From: Siderastrea siderea
Taxonomy: Eukaryota > Cnidaria > Anthozoa > Scleractinia > Rhizangiidae
Length of the DNA stretch: 64,000 bases
NCBI GenBank assembly: GCA_964030785.1
Contig: OZ034968.1
Coordinates: 31,767,186 to 31,831,185, forward strand
Reading direction: 5' to 3'
Shown here: positions 22,653 to 33,364 of the stretch, piece by piece
How the letters are laid out: the number at the start of each line of letters is the position of its first letter
How positions within the stretch are numbered: position 1 is the first letter of the stretch
Position numbers and translations under genes: made by a program
Notes under the pieces: model-generated
What the model saw: only the letters and a program-made list of their open reading frames with translations
Told to the model about the DNA's origin: nothing
Database searches by the model: none

Positions 22653-24460
22653 AGTATCAATTCCTACAGCCCATGGCTGTCAGTGTCAAAGGTTAATTCT
22701 GTGACATGGAACCTAGTCACTAAGACTTTCAGCATGTTTGAAAATGGAGAAGTCAAAGGTATTATGTCCATAGAAGCTATACCAAAAATAATAAAATTAA
22801 TGCTCTCTCACTGCCTATTAAGTACTTTTAACAGAAATGGAAAATGAAATCATGTTGATTAATTTATGTTTCATTGTTTTCTACAATATCATCACAGAAC
22901 TATCCTGAAGGTATGATACAGTAACATTCCCTTCAGTTTGGCTATATTTTGCTACTAATCATTAGATCTTTCTATCCTTAGTGCATAATTTTACATCACA
23001 TATAGATTATTTTTAATCCCCTATAATTCGTGAATTAATTTACTCGTATAGGCTTATTATTTTAATTACCACAAGAATTAATATGCAATTTAACTCTCTT
23101 TATTAATTACTGACTTCAATTTTTAGATACAAATTTATGAATTTCATTGTTACATGACATACATTACATTCTCTATAGGAATGAAAACAAAAGGAAAGAC
23201 CCTTGATTCGCACAGACTGTGGCGCCAGATTGCTGTACTTAAACCAGATGATGCCAACAAGGTTCTGAGTGGAATAGTTGACAAGAAATTCACTATTCAG
23301 GAGGCAATTCAGGTGATTTTCATTTATCTGTGATGTTTTAATCCCTTAAAATTAAGAAATAATTAATTACATGAAAGCCTTCCAAAATGTAGAGATTGAG
23401 TATTGTTGTTCCCCATCTTTTAATTTTATGAAAATTGATTAATTTAATTTTAATTTTTGCAATGCCACAACATATCCATATCCACCACTCAGAGAACAGC
23501 ACTGGTAATTAATTGCAATAGAATAGTTCCTTTCAAGAAAGGAAAGAACGAAGAGATAGTTAATAAAATTGAAATTTCCAGATGAGTGGGTGGAGGGGAG
23601 TAGGTTAAAAGAAAGGTCAGTTTAAACTAGGTGAAACTGAACTGACACGAATGAGTTATTAACCTTTCCCACCCAAGAGTGCCATATGGCACAAGATGCC
23701 ATTACATGCTCAATATTTGGTCAATTTGTGTGAAATTTGCACAACCAAAAGATCTTGGAAAGATCTGCACACTGAAGGCATAAAATTGAACCCCCCTCCT
23801 ATATGAGACTTGATTTGCCACCCCTCCAACTTTTGGAACATTTTCCCTTTGTAATTTTAGGTTCAAGTTGATATCTGACAACAAGCAGTGCCCCGAGAGC
23901 TGCAAATTTAGCTATAGTTTAGGGGTATACCCAATATGTATGAGGAATAGGAAAATTTTACAAGTTTTTTGGACACTTCTCAGTCTAATCTGAGACATCC
24001 CCCATCCCTGTTAGTATGGTTTGCAGCACACCCTAGAAAGTACCTTTCAAATGGTATATCACATGGGGTCTACCAGTTCATCGTTGCCAATTTAGAAAAA
24101 CTTGGCATTAATTACCTCGGGCAGGAAAGGGTTAAACTGTGACTCGCAAGTAGTTAGAAAGAATACAGATAGCATCATAGTACTTATAGCTCTAAAATGT
24201 CTATTGCATCAAATTAATTATAGGATGCAGAAAACAGGAGAAATCTGATGCATTTGAGAAATGTGCTTGAGGAACAGTTGGATATGGACTGGGAGTCGAT
24301 ATCTGAGCACTATGGTAACCAAGTGAACTCAGAAGTATTGCTGCCATATGCCAGGTATGATATATAAAAAAAAAACAACTTTTTTTAACTGTAAATATAA
24401 TGATTTGAACCAAGGAGTCATGTAATAAGTTGGTTAATAATATACATGAAAAAATTACTC

Positions 24461-24491
<31 letters not shown>

Positions 24492-27400
24492 GTTGTAACA
24501 CCAGTGCAAAAGTGTAACACCAGTGCAAATTACACATCGATATTCTGGATTATGATTATTAAACGAACCGCTTTGAGTTCGTAGCATTATCAGCTGATCT
24601 TCATCAGCCAATCAGTAAATAAAGTGTCAAATCCGCGTCAAATGCTCACTTCCTGTCTGCAGTAAGATCTTCCGGCACTTCCTCCACGCGAATTTTTTCA
24701 TGTTTATATTATTAATAAGTAATCATACGGTTTTTCTCGTTCAATTTGGAATTAATTTGCACTTGTGAGTTTTTCAAAAAGCTGAAATTGCACTCGCCGA
24801 AGCGACTCGTGCAATTTCAGCTTTTTGAAAAACTCACTCGTGCAAATTAATTCCAAATTGAACTCGAAACCATATGATTACCTATACAAAGTGTGATCAT
24901 CTACTGAGTGTAGTCCTAAGATAAAAGAACTGTTTGTGATGACATTGACTTATGTTTTGACAACCTGAGCGGAAGACAGAGTGAAGTGAATTATGAAACA
25001 AAGCTCACTACATGGACATCCTCATTCAGCTAGCTTTTAGAGCAACATCACATACCCACCAATCGAGGGTCTTAACTTTGCCATGTCATTTCAAGTATTC
25101 ATTTCATTTAATCTTGGAAGTGCCCCTAATGGGCCTAGTTAACATAATTGTCAATTCAAAATGATTTAAAAGGTGTTTGCTATTAAAACATATATTAACT
25201 GTTATGTTTACAAGGTCGAATATTTCAAGTAATACAAACTGAGGCAACAACAAAGCCATGTTCTATGTGGTAAAAGGTATAACAAGTGAACTAACAATCA
25301 GTATTTTATCCAGGCTGGAAAATGTAGAAAGAATACCCGCTGTTCTTGGGGAGTTCATTCAAAATCTAAAACACAACGACAGCCAAGACAGCCAAGCCAG
25401 CCTGATTGAATCCATTTACACCTGTGAAACAAATGACTTCAGAGTACGAATGATCAAAGGAACACCATTGAACCCTCCCACACATATAAGAGCCAACATT
25501 GTGATTGCAGAATGTGGAGTAGATGATGAGGTAAATTAATCATTTAGCCTCATAAATCAACTTAAGTTTACTTTTGGAATCTCCTTTTAAAAGTGATGGA
25601 CTAGGACAAATGTCCAGTTAATATCTGCAGTTGTTATACATAAAGCTAATAAAAAAACAGTCAAACCTATATGATCATAACCTTCTTAATACAATGCTGT
25701 AAGGTAATTTATGATAAAGGGAAGACATCAGGTTTTAATAAAAATATATATGAAAAACAACCTTGAATTATATTGCCTCAGTCATGATTACAATGTTCAT
25801 ACTAACACACATCAGTATATTAAATTTCAGGTGCATTTCAGAAATAAACAACATGCATTGTAGCAATCCTTAGAAAATTTCTGGTTTTCTTACATCATTC
25901 TGTTGTTGGTAGAGTTTTGCAAAGGACGAGCTTCGCCTCATCATACAGAAGACAAGAAGCCAGAACCAACGACAGCTGTTCCTTGTTCGCACTTCCTTTA
26001 ATATGCTGCCCGACATAATTACTCTTGGCAAGGAACTGAACTTAATTTCCGAGGTGCTGCTGCTCAAAGAGCATGAAGACAACATTGAAATGCATAAAAT
26101 CACGGGTGAGTATACTAGCACATAGTACAAAACAGATAATAAATTTATTAATAAAATTAATTAACGAGAAACTTTCAAAAAAACCTGTATTTGTAAATTT
26201 GAAGTCTTTTTTGTTACCTTTTTCTTTTTCTTTGTATACCATGCACGAAAGCCTAATATTTTCGCATCCATTAACCCAACCAACCTCTATTAGTATTTTA
26301 TGGAACCACCTTCAATAGATGTAATTTGACATTTGAATGGTTAAAGAAAGTTTGAGTGCATGCACAGTAAATGAAAAAATACGACAAGTAGGGCCGGATG
26401 GCTTTTTCCGGACCAGCTTGCATCAACCCTTCCAGCCCTACAATAAATTGTCTGATCACCAATGCGTTTTCAATAGAATTGCATTAGCGGGGCCGAACGG
26501 TGGTATAATAACATATTATGTTGATCACAAGCATTGCCAATTAGGGAATTATAAGGACTGAATGATAATTAGTCAAATGCACAACAAAAACTGTAAGGCC
26601 CGTTCATCATTCTTTTTCTTTCTGTGCACACTGGATTCCTCATGCTGTTTGTTGCCATGACTTCATAATAACTAAACATCAACCAAAACAATCCAACTGT
26701 TACACAATAAAAAGACAGGTTTGACAGGAGCTCTAACAATAATTCTAATAAATTTTAAGATCTATATGATATCCATTTTTAACTGCCATTTGTGTCTATT
26801 ACTAATATTTACATTATAACTTTTTACTTTCTAGACAACACATTGCCAAATGCCTGCAACCCAGTGGTTGTTTTAAAGAAAACAACTTAACGGCTGTGTT
26901 ACAGACATACAACCTGCCAGTGCCTGACCCTGAAAATCGTGTTTCCAATTTATTCGATGACATTGAGGATCTGTTTTCTGTTGTCTGCTTCCAAAGTGAC
27001 ATTGTCATTGACAGCTACACTGGAAGGTAAAATATTTTCTATTTTGCATAGTTGTGTTGTTACAAAATATTACATAACAAAAAAGTTATGGAGTTTACAG
27101 TCATCAGGCTCCTTAGAATGAATGTGACTCATTTTGTCTTATATCAGTAACCACTTACATGAAGGATATGTACCTCAGTAGTTATGAGAATAATGAGCCA
27201 ATGTATTGCCACTGTAAGCAGACAGACTTTGTCCTGTCCTACAGGAGGGGGATGGGATGGGTGGAATAAAATCAACCTTTCATCATCAGTTTATAGGCCA
27301 TTAATTCTGAGTTCCAAAGACCCTCACTTCAAAATAAGGTCAAGTGCAAAACCTTTCATATGAAAATGAGTTTGATTTGAAAGGGAACAACACATTATTT

Positions 27401-28403
27401 TGATATAACACTTCGCACTTCCCTTCCTATTTCCCTTCGTTTTGAAAATGAGGCTAGGGCAACTCCGAAATGGCCAAATAGTCTGCCATTCGAAATATCT
27501 CCACTCTCTTTAGGGTTTCCGTTGCTATGAGGATTTCATTTAAATTAAGTAAACGTTTTAAGATATTGTAAGATATACTACGTAAGCCAACCGAAAATTT
27601 TTACAGAATTCACTTAAGCTTACCTTTCAGCTTGTTTTTTAAATACTAAATTAAAATACTGTAAAACTAAAATTAAAATAAAAATTAAAAGTAAAATTAA
27701 AATTAAAATACTGTAATATACTCACCTCAAAAGCGCTTATTAGTGCACTGATGTTTCACGAATGCTCAGATTTAAAGAAGAACAAAGATGAAATTTCCAA
27801 AACGGTTCCAAACCTAAGGCAACCAGGGCAAACTGATTTCAATATTCCCTCGACTTTACGAATTTGTTTTGCTTGTAAAACGCCGCCCTTTTGAAAATAT
27901 CGGCTATTTCAATAGCCATTGAATGTTGGTGATTTCGTTCCCAGTGCTTTGGGAAATGGAATCCTAAGCACAGTCACGGGGGAGGTGGGGTAATCCGATG
28001 GCCGCTGTGAATGATATGGTTCTCAGGCAATTGAATATGTACAAATCGGAGCCATATGGTATAGAATAGGGTACACCCAGTTGCGAGACACATCAGTTGT
28101 GTACAGAGTCTAGTCCGGTTTTAAGGGTTAAAATGGTTGCGTATAGGGTAGGATCCCCAAATCAGGCACAATTCCACTCAGAATTTACATGGTACTACCC
28201 CCTCCCCTTGAGGGTTAGAGGCTAAAACTGTAAAAAACCTGCCTATTCACGCTTTCTTGCATACAAAGTATTAAGACTCTTTAATTGACTTCTTTTTCTC
28301 TTGATCAACAGCCAGCATTGCAATGAAAATATCATGTAAAGAATTGATCGTGATTGGATCAGAGGAAGACCTCAAGATCTTTAAGGAAAATTTAACCCGA
28401 TAA
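22653..28403 (+). CDS. Spliced gene of unknown function (seven exons found, 338 residues)
   Basis: Exons 22653-22758, 23179-23312, 24224-24354, 25314-25530, 25913-26105, 26879-27026, 28316-28403 (TAA 28401-28403). They total 1017 bases and every junction keeps phase with AG/GT borders. For two acceptors a later AG (26878, 28315) must be used, because the earlier ones break the frame. An AATAAA follows near 28511. The protein begins within SINSYSPWLSVSK and includes LDSHRLWRQIAVLKPDDANK, LRNVLEEQLDMDWES, SFAKDELRLIIQKTRSQNQR, YNLPVPDPENRVSNLFDDIE and ends IGSEEDLKIFKENLTR. It is soluble, acidic and mostly helical in character, with no signal peptide or membrane segment in what I can read. I do not recognise a domain. 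Gene 5' end not found. Position beside the transposase-like gene suggests an accessory protein of the same element. Confidence 0.65.
23663..24131. mobile_element. TTAA-inserted MITE (piggyBac-like) in an intron
   Basis: TTAA at 23659-23662 and 24132-24135. Ends CCTTTCCCACCCAAG and, inverted, CGGGCAGGAAAGGG, related in style to the 7841 element. It lies between exons 23179-23312 and 24224-24354 of the plus-strand gene. Confidence 0.7.
24720..24880. repeat. Long near-perfect palindrome in an intron
   Basis: Two arms of about 75 bp (TAATCATACGGTTTTTCTCG... and its inverse) meet at CCGAAGCG. The RNA would form a hairpin of about 70 bp. Probably the core of a palindromic MITE whose outer part spans about 24440-24900. 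Confidence 0.85.
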
Positions 28404-28892
28404 AAAACCACCCGCGAATGGTCGATGAATGGACTTCTTGTTGCGACGGTTGCAGGACTTGCATTGTTTTACTTTACGAGCATGTAAAAACCAGCAGTAC
28501 AGTGAATCTAAATAAAATGTCAACAAGTTTCTTCAAACTAATTTGATCAATGTACGATTACTTTATTAGTTCATTGCGCAATTGCAATGCAATGAATAAG
28601 TTTAAGGATTCCGTCTCTTTCTCTAATGAAACTAAGCGTCTACTGTACTTGCCTTACTCTGTGAGTTTTAAAATAGGTAGTTCGTGTTCAGGAAAATTTA
28701 AGCTTTAAAAACAGGTGCATACTTGTTTGATTGGTTTCGACATGTGTTTATAGAGATGAGCGATGAAATTACCAGTCACTGAAAATCTGATCCAGGAAGA
28801 TTGCCTGACACAATCGATCATACACCATTCATGCTAAAATATTAGACCATCTTTCATCCAGCAAGTAGGACCCAGATGAGGCAAGAACTAGA

Positions 28893-29036
28893 TTTCATGC
28901 CCGGCATGAAATCGGTTGAGACCTAACTTCATGCCGGGCATGAAATTCAACCTCGTTTCCATGAACTAGCCTCGATATCATCGGATTTCATGCCCGGCAT
29001 GAAAATCCAAAATTCATGCCGGGCATGAAATTCAAC
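28893..29036. repeat. CATGCCCGGCATG palindromes, right side
   Basis: Four palindromes near 28897, 28931, 28989 and 29014, alternating CATGCCCGGCATG and CATGCCGGGCATG, with repeated spacers AAATTCAACCTCGTT and CCTCGATATCAT. Further out, the GGCATGAA and CATGCC half-sites continue to the proposed end at 29312. Confidence 0.8.
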
Positions 29037-29819
29037 CTCGTTCCCGTGAAAAAGCCTCGATATCATCCTCGGCGAGAGTTGAAACTTTCAGGCTGCAGGG
29101 CATGTGCCGAGTTTTTTCATGCCCTGGAGACGAGATTTTCAAAAATGGCCCACTGCCTTGATTTTTTAATGTCCAGGGTATAGAAATTCATGAATTTTGG
29201 GAAATAAGACGGTCGGAACTGATATTGCATGAATTTGGCATGAAGAGATAAATTTCATGTCCAAACCATTCTTTCTCCATTTTTTCCTTGAAATTTCACT
29301 TTCCAAGCCGTTAATGCTGATTGTAGCAAAAAATGTATACTAGGATTGGCCCTTAGCGATGATATTAAACCTAATAGGATGTTTCTCTTGGGGTGTCCGT
29401 TTATGGTGGCTTTGAAAACAAAAATCCAAACTGTATCAAAGGTTCGCAGCTTCTTGCTTACGAAAATGGCTTGGGTTTTCTGCCAAGCTGATAATTAATG
29501 CCATAAAAATAACAGAGAGACTACTAGGCCTGCGATTGCTTTTTGATTGGTGGAGTCTGTTGTAGAACCAGCAGGCAACATGACGTATTCTATAATTTGG
29601 TGATTAAGTGCATACGTTAGACAACTGGCCCAAGGTTTTCAATATAAGTAATTTTCTACTGACGTATGAAATAATATCGTTTTAATATAAAGCCGAGCCT
29701 TGATATTATTTTTTGTTGCGTTCAAATGATGCAAATTGCTGGTAATCATGTAAAACAGCCTGCAGTTACTCTGGGTGCATAAAATTAACGTCAGGTCAGA
29801 TAAGTTAACAGTTTAAGAC

Positions 29820-29835
29820 AAAACCATATGGTTTT
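29820..29835 (+). promoter_or_regulatory. AAAACCATATGGTTTT palindrome upstream of GPCR copy 3
   Basis: Exact copy of the 16-bp palindrome found 72 bp upstream of the 5521 and 46289 ATGs. Here it is about 320 bp upstream because a MITE (29882-30126) has inserted between it and the gene. ATTGG also recurs upstream at about 29536. Confidence 0.6.
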
Positions 29836-29881
29836 AAAGTTATAGTTTTAAGAAACTGTTTAATGCTCAACGACTGAGATA

Positions 29882-30126
29882 AGGTGGATTTCCACTGTTG
29901 CGTAAATTTTACGTGCGTACGGGCGTGAATTTAACTGGCTTTACGTGCGTAAAGAAAATTAGAGACGATGTAGGAACAGCTTGCGTAAACGTAAAAAAGT
30001 TGAAAGCTTTTCAACTTTTTACGTTTACGTACGCCATCATACATCGTCTCTAATTTTATTTACGCAAAGCCTGCTAAATTCAAGCCCGTACGCAGGTAAA
30101 ATTTACGCGACAGTGGAAATCTAACC
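29882..30126. mobile_element. Palindromic MITE inserted in the GPCR copy 3 leader
   Basis: Ends AGGTGGATTTCCACTG and, inverted, CAGTGGAAATCTAACC. The whole element is close to a perfect palindrome with TTTACGT-rich arms meeting near AAAGCTTTTC. Paralogues read CTGAGATATTGAAAAAG without a break, so the insertion point is known: it splits GAGATA|TTG with a 2- to 3-bp duplication (TA or ATA). Confidence 0.85.
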
Positions 30127-30154
30127 ATATTGAAAAAGTTCCTTTCACTGTAAA

Positions 30155-30684
30155 ATGGAAACTTGGTTCTGGATTGTTGGCTGGTCTCTTTCCATTCTGA
30201 CGATAACTGGAAATGGATTTATTATCTTCCTTGTGAACAGCAAACGACAGCTCCGTACCAAAACCAACGCGTTTGTCGTTTCACTCGCCGTGGCGGATTT
30301 CTGTGTTGGGATGAGCGTTGTTCCTTTAGAGTTCCTTAGCGATATTACAGATGGTTGCAAGTGGCCGCGATCTTGGCTGTCTTGGATGCAATTAATAAAG
30401 TGGCTTTTCAGATACACGTCCGTGACAAACCTGCCCAGTTTAGTATTGGATCGCTACATTGCCGTTGTGAAGCCTTTAAAATACTTGACTTTTATGACGC
30501 GCCGCCGCGTCATCTACATGATTTCCTTTTCGTGGGTATTTCCATTTGGTTTTGTGATTTTAACAACAACCTTGCTCATTCATTCTAAACCTAAAATATT
30601 GGATATTATTGTCACTTGCCTAATTATGATATTCTGTGAGCTGCTGCCATGTTTTATCTTGATATTCTTTGTTGGATCGATGGC
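30155..30684 (+). pseudogene. Class A GPCR copy 3, 5' part only
   Basis: Open from METWFW through GNGF, AVADFCVG, LDRYIAV, helix 4 and helix 5 (CFILIFFVGSMA), where paralogues continue into the third intracellular loop. After GGATCGATGGC the sequence changes to unrelated repeat DNA and the frame runs on for about 66 irrelevant codons. Helices 6-7 are not found anywhere downstream in the window, so the gene was truncated, not merely split. Two residues differ from sister copies at the extracellular end of helix 2 (VVPLEFLSDIT for VVPSLFFCDIT). Confidence 0.88.
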
Positions 30685-30824
30685 TTGGGGCGGAGGTTTC
30701 AGCTTCTCCTCCCCAAGCCACTCGCGGCTGCGCCGCTCGCTGTCGCGGCTTCGCCGCTTTTGCTTGTGCGCGCGAAACCCAGCTTGTGCGCGCGAAACCC
30801 AACAATACCGCCAGCTACGCAGGC
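30685..30824. mobile_element. GC-rich repeat at the GPCR copy 3 breakpoint
   Basis: Begins TTGGGGCGGAGGTTTCAGC with an inverse nearby (CTCCTCCCCAAGCC) and contains GCGGCTGCGCCGCTCGCTG, two copies of GCTTGTGCGCGCGAAACCCA, and CCGCCAGCTACGCAGGCTA at its end. The last motif is familiar from MITE ends in coral genomes. Only one end is visible. Confidence 0.5.
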
Positions 30825-32714
30825 TAAGGGTCTCTAAACGGCTCAAATTCTCACTCAACTTTAGGAAGCTGGTGAGAGCGTAAAAAAGATTCTTTTGAAA
30901 CGAAACAAACCACGCACACTATTTAACCTTTCTACTTTAAAACTGCTTAATAAATTTGCCAATGTTTCGTTTCGAACATTTTCAAGCGGCGTTTTTATCG
31001 AGCCGCTCTTAACCTTGTTTATCACAAGGTAAAATGAAGGCCACCTTCCGCCGCTTAAAACGGCATCTGGTATGTATCGTTCAATGATTAAGACTATACA
31101 GAAAGAAAGCTCTGTCATTGCACTTTTCACTAGGAAAGTTACAGCTTTGGGAATCAAATACTTCCCCGTCAGTAAATTTTTACTGTTTAGTGATCTGAGC
31201 GGGTAGAATTATATGCAAATTACAGATTTAATTCCTGGAATACTGCTAACAATTACAAAGGTCGTTTAAGATAGGCTCACCATTAGTTACACATGCACGC
31301 ATAATGTTTTTCCTGATCTTTGAAAGAAAGTTCTGCTTTCTTGAGTCTTGCTGAGTCTTAAAATGTTAAAACAAAGCAGATTTTTAACGGCATTTCAACA
31401 AGACAGGAATCCACTCATTCAACTTAACCAAGATAACATCGAAAACACAGAGAAACGACGGACTATGCCGCCTACCTTCCCAACCGAAAACGCAACAATA
31501 CAACAGAAAAACATTCCAAACGGTAAACAAACGAATTTTCAGTTTCCTGATTGAGCGAAGATATTTTAAACTCATCGCCTAGAGGAATACGCGGAAACAC
31601 AGGTGACCTCTGCACTGACCCGCACGTGTCACACCACACTAACAGAGAGAGTCACGTATTCGATTTCTGTTATGTGATTTGAGATAAAAACTTGGTGGAA
31701 AGTTAAAAAGAAAAAAACACTTGCGACAGACAGCTAGTACTTTGTTGGATTACATGTTAGCACAAGCTCCACAAAGGAGTTTTTACGGTCACGACTCTCT
31801 ATTAAGCGCGGTAATTTCGCAATGAACGTGCTGCTGTAATTTTACTACTAATTTAATTACAGTTCATGAAATAAAATAAACATTGCAGTAAGTTACATTC
31901 ACAGTGTGTAAATACTGATACATGGCGTCGTGTAGTTTTGCCACTCTTCTGGAGAGGGTTACTGCCTGTGGATTAAGCAGTTGTTACCCAGGCCACGTTG
32001 AAGTTGTTTCCCTAAAAGAATTTCGCGGCATCTTCAATTGCAGGGACTAAGTGCAGATAAAGCGGTTGACAGTGAATTCAAGTTGTTGTTAGCCCGAGCA
32101 GGTAATGTTATTGCATTTTGTTCTGGAATTACTGTGTTCCATAATTTTGGCCGCAGATACTTCATAGCACTTGGCGTCCCTTACTCAAGGTTCTACAGAG
32201 TCGCGCTACTCCTGTGCCCTCCCGCTCCCGGGGGTGGGAGGGGGGGGAGAAAGGTTCTTTTGACCAACGTTTGGGTGTAGGGGTGACGTTGCGAGTTTGA
32301 CACCCTGGCCCTGTTTAGGACAGAAAAACGAAATGGAATGTCGATCGTACTGACCATACCCGGTTGGGGAAGATGCGCATAAAATAATTTACTATGTTTA
32401 GGGACAGAGACCAAAACCATATCCTGTCCAGCGGCACACCCCAACATAGACCACATTAGGCAGTAACCCTCCCTTCCGGGGGAGGGGGGGAGAGTGCGGT
32501 GCTTAGCCTTAACTCGCTCAACTGTAGCAGAATGTTTATCGACGATAGCACGATGTGATTATCGAACGTCCCGTGATGTAATCTTCCATGGCAGCAGTTT
32601 GAGCGAGCGAGACGCGGAAGCCACGCGGGCCCATATGAGAACTCGCCCACATGATACCCTTTCTCGCTTTGCTATTTGGTTTTTGCGTCATGAGGTTGGA
32701 AGCCTAGAGTTTAA

Positions 32715-33360
32715 GGTGATTCCATCGAAATAGAAGGAATATTTAAAATTTTCTAAAACTTGGTCCAGTTGGTAATTATGTTTAGAACCTTTCAAAAATG
32801 CAATAAAAAATAGGGGTCACCGTGCTTGTTTTTTCACAAAATGGATAGCCATTAATAGCAACTATACGATCCGCAAGGTTTTCCTGAGAAACCCTAGTAA
32901 TCAGAAATGAGAACTATAATTGCTTTGAAAAGTCATTGCTTGTATTGAAATATTGGAGCAGTTCAACAAAACAGACAATTATCTTGTATTGTATACTATT
33001 TTAGTTGAACAGGAATCAAGATTATGAAATAAATTTAAAAAGTTGCGGCGAGCGTACATACTCTGCTGCACCCAAAGACGTGTTCTTTTCGGCATTTAAA
33101 TAAAAATATCTCAAAGCAGAATTTTTAACTTTTCTCAAAATCGCGATATATTGTACTAGACCATATGCCATTTGAATTTATGTATTAAAAAATGGGGGTC
33201 ACCGAGCTCGTTTAGGAGAAAACGACCATTTATTTCTCTGAACAGCTCAGCTTTCATAGAAAACCTATAAAGTTCCGAAGGTGCGCGCGCTCGTGCGCGC
33301 GCTAATTACGCAAGAAATGATGCGCAGAAAGGATGCGTAATGCAATTGAAGGGAATCACC
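32715..33360. mobile_element. TTAA-inserted MITE, GGTGATTCC ends (copy 1)
   Basis: TTAA at 32711-32714 and 33361-33364; ends GGTGATTCC and GGAATCACC. A second copy is at 54589-55231. Both carry the near-palindrome GCGCGCGCTCGTGCGCGCGC close to the right end. Confidence 0.88.
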
Positions 33361-33364
33361 TTAA

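Larger units (their letters stand above)
9001..29312. mobile_element. Candidate giant DNA transposon (about 20.3 kb) with two spliced genes
   Basis: The left edge reads AACGGCTTGGAAAGGGAAG and the right edge is its inverse (AACGGCTTGGAAAGTGAAA read on the minus strand, ending at 29312). The base quartet AATG lies directly outside each edge (8997-9000 and 29313-29316), as a target duplication would. Inside each edge are repeated CATGCC/GGCATGAA half-sites leading to full CATGCCCGGCATG palindromes. Between them lie a minus-strand transposase-like/chromodomain gene and a plus-strand gene of unknown type. The block sits between the 3' flank of one GPCR unit and the 5' flank of the next, as expected for an insertion into the cluster. 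Edges are short, so the boundary call is inference. Confidence 0.55.

Noticed and set aside
26835..26878. Exon of the plus-strand gene starting at the first AG (26835)
   Set aside because: Joined to the previous exon this frame hits TAA; the acceptor at 26878 keeps the frame open and has a pyrimidine-rich tract.
8751..29435. TACAGTT...GGACAC at 8751 and its inverse near 29435 as alternative outer ends of the giant element
   Set aside because: The similarity is patchy, with a long gap in one copy, and such pogo-like pieces are scattered repeats. The AACGGCTTGG ends with AATG fit better, but this alternative is not excluded.
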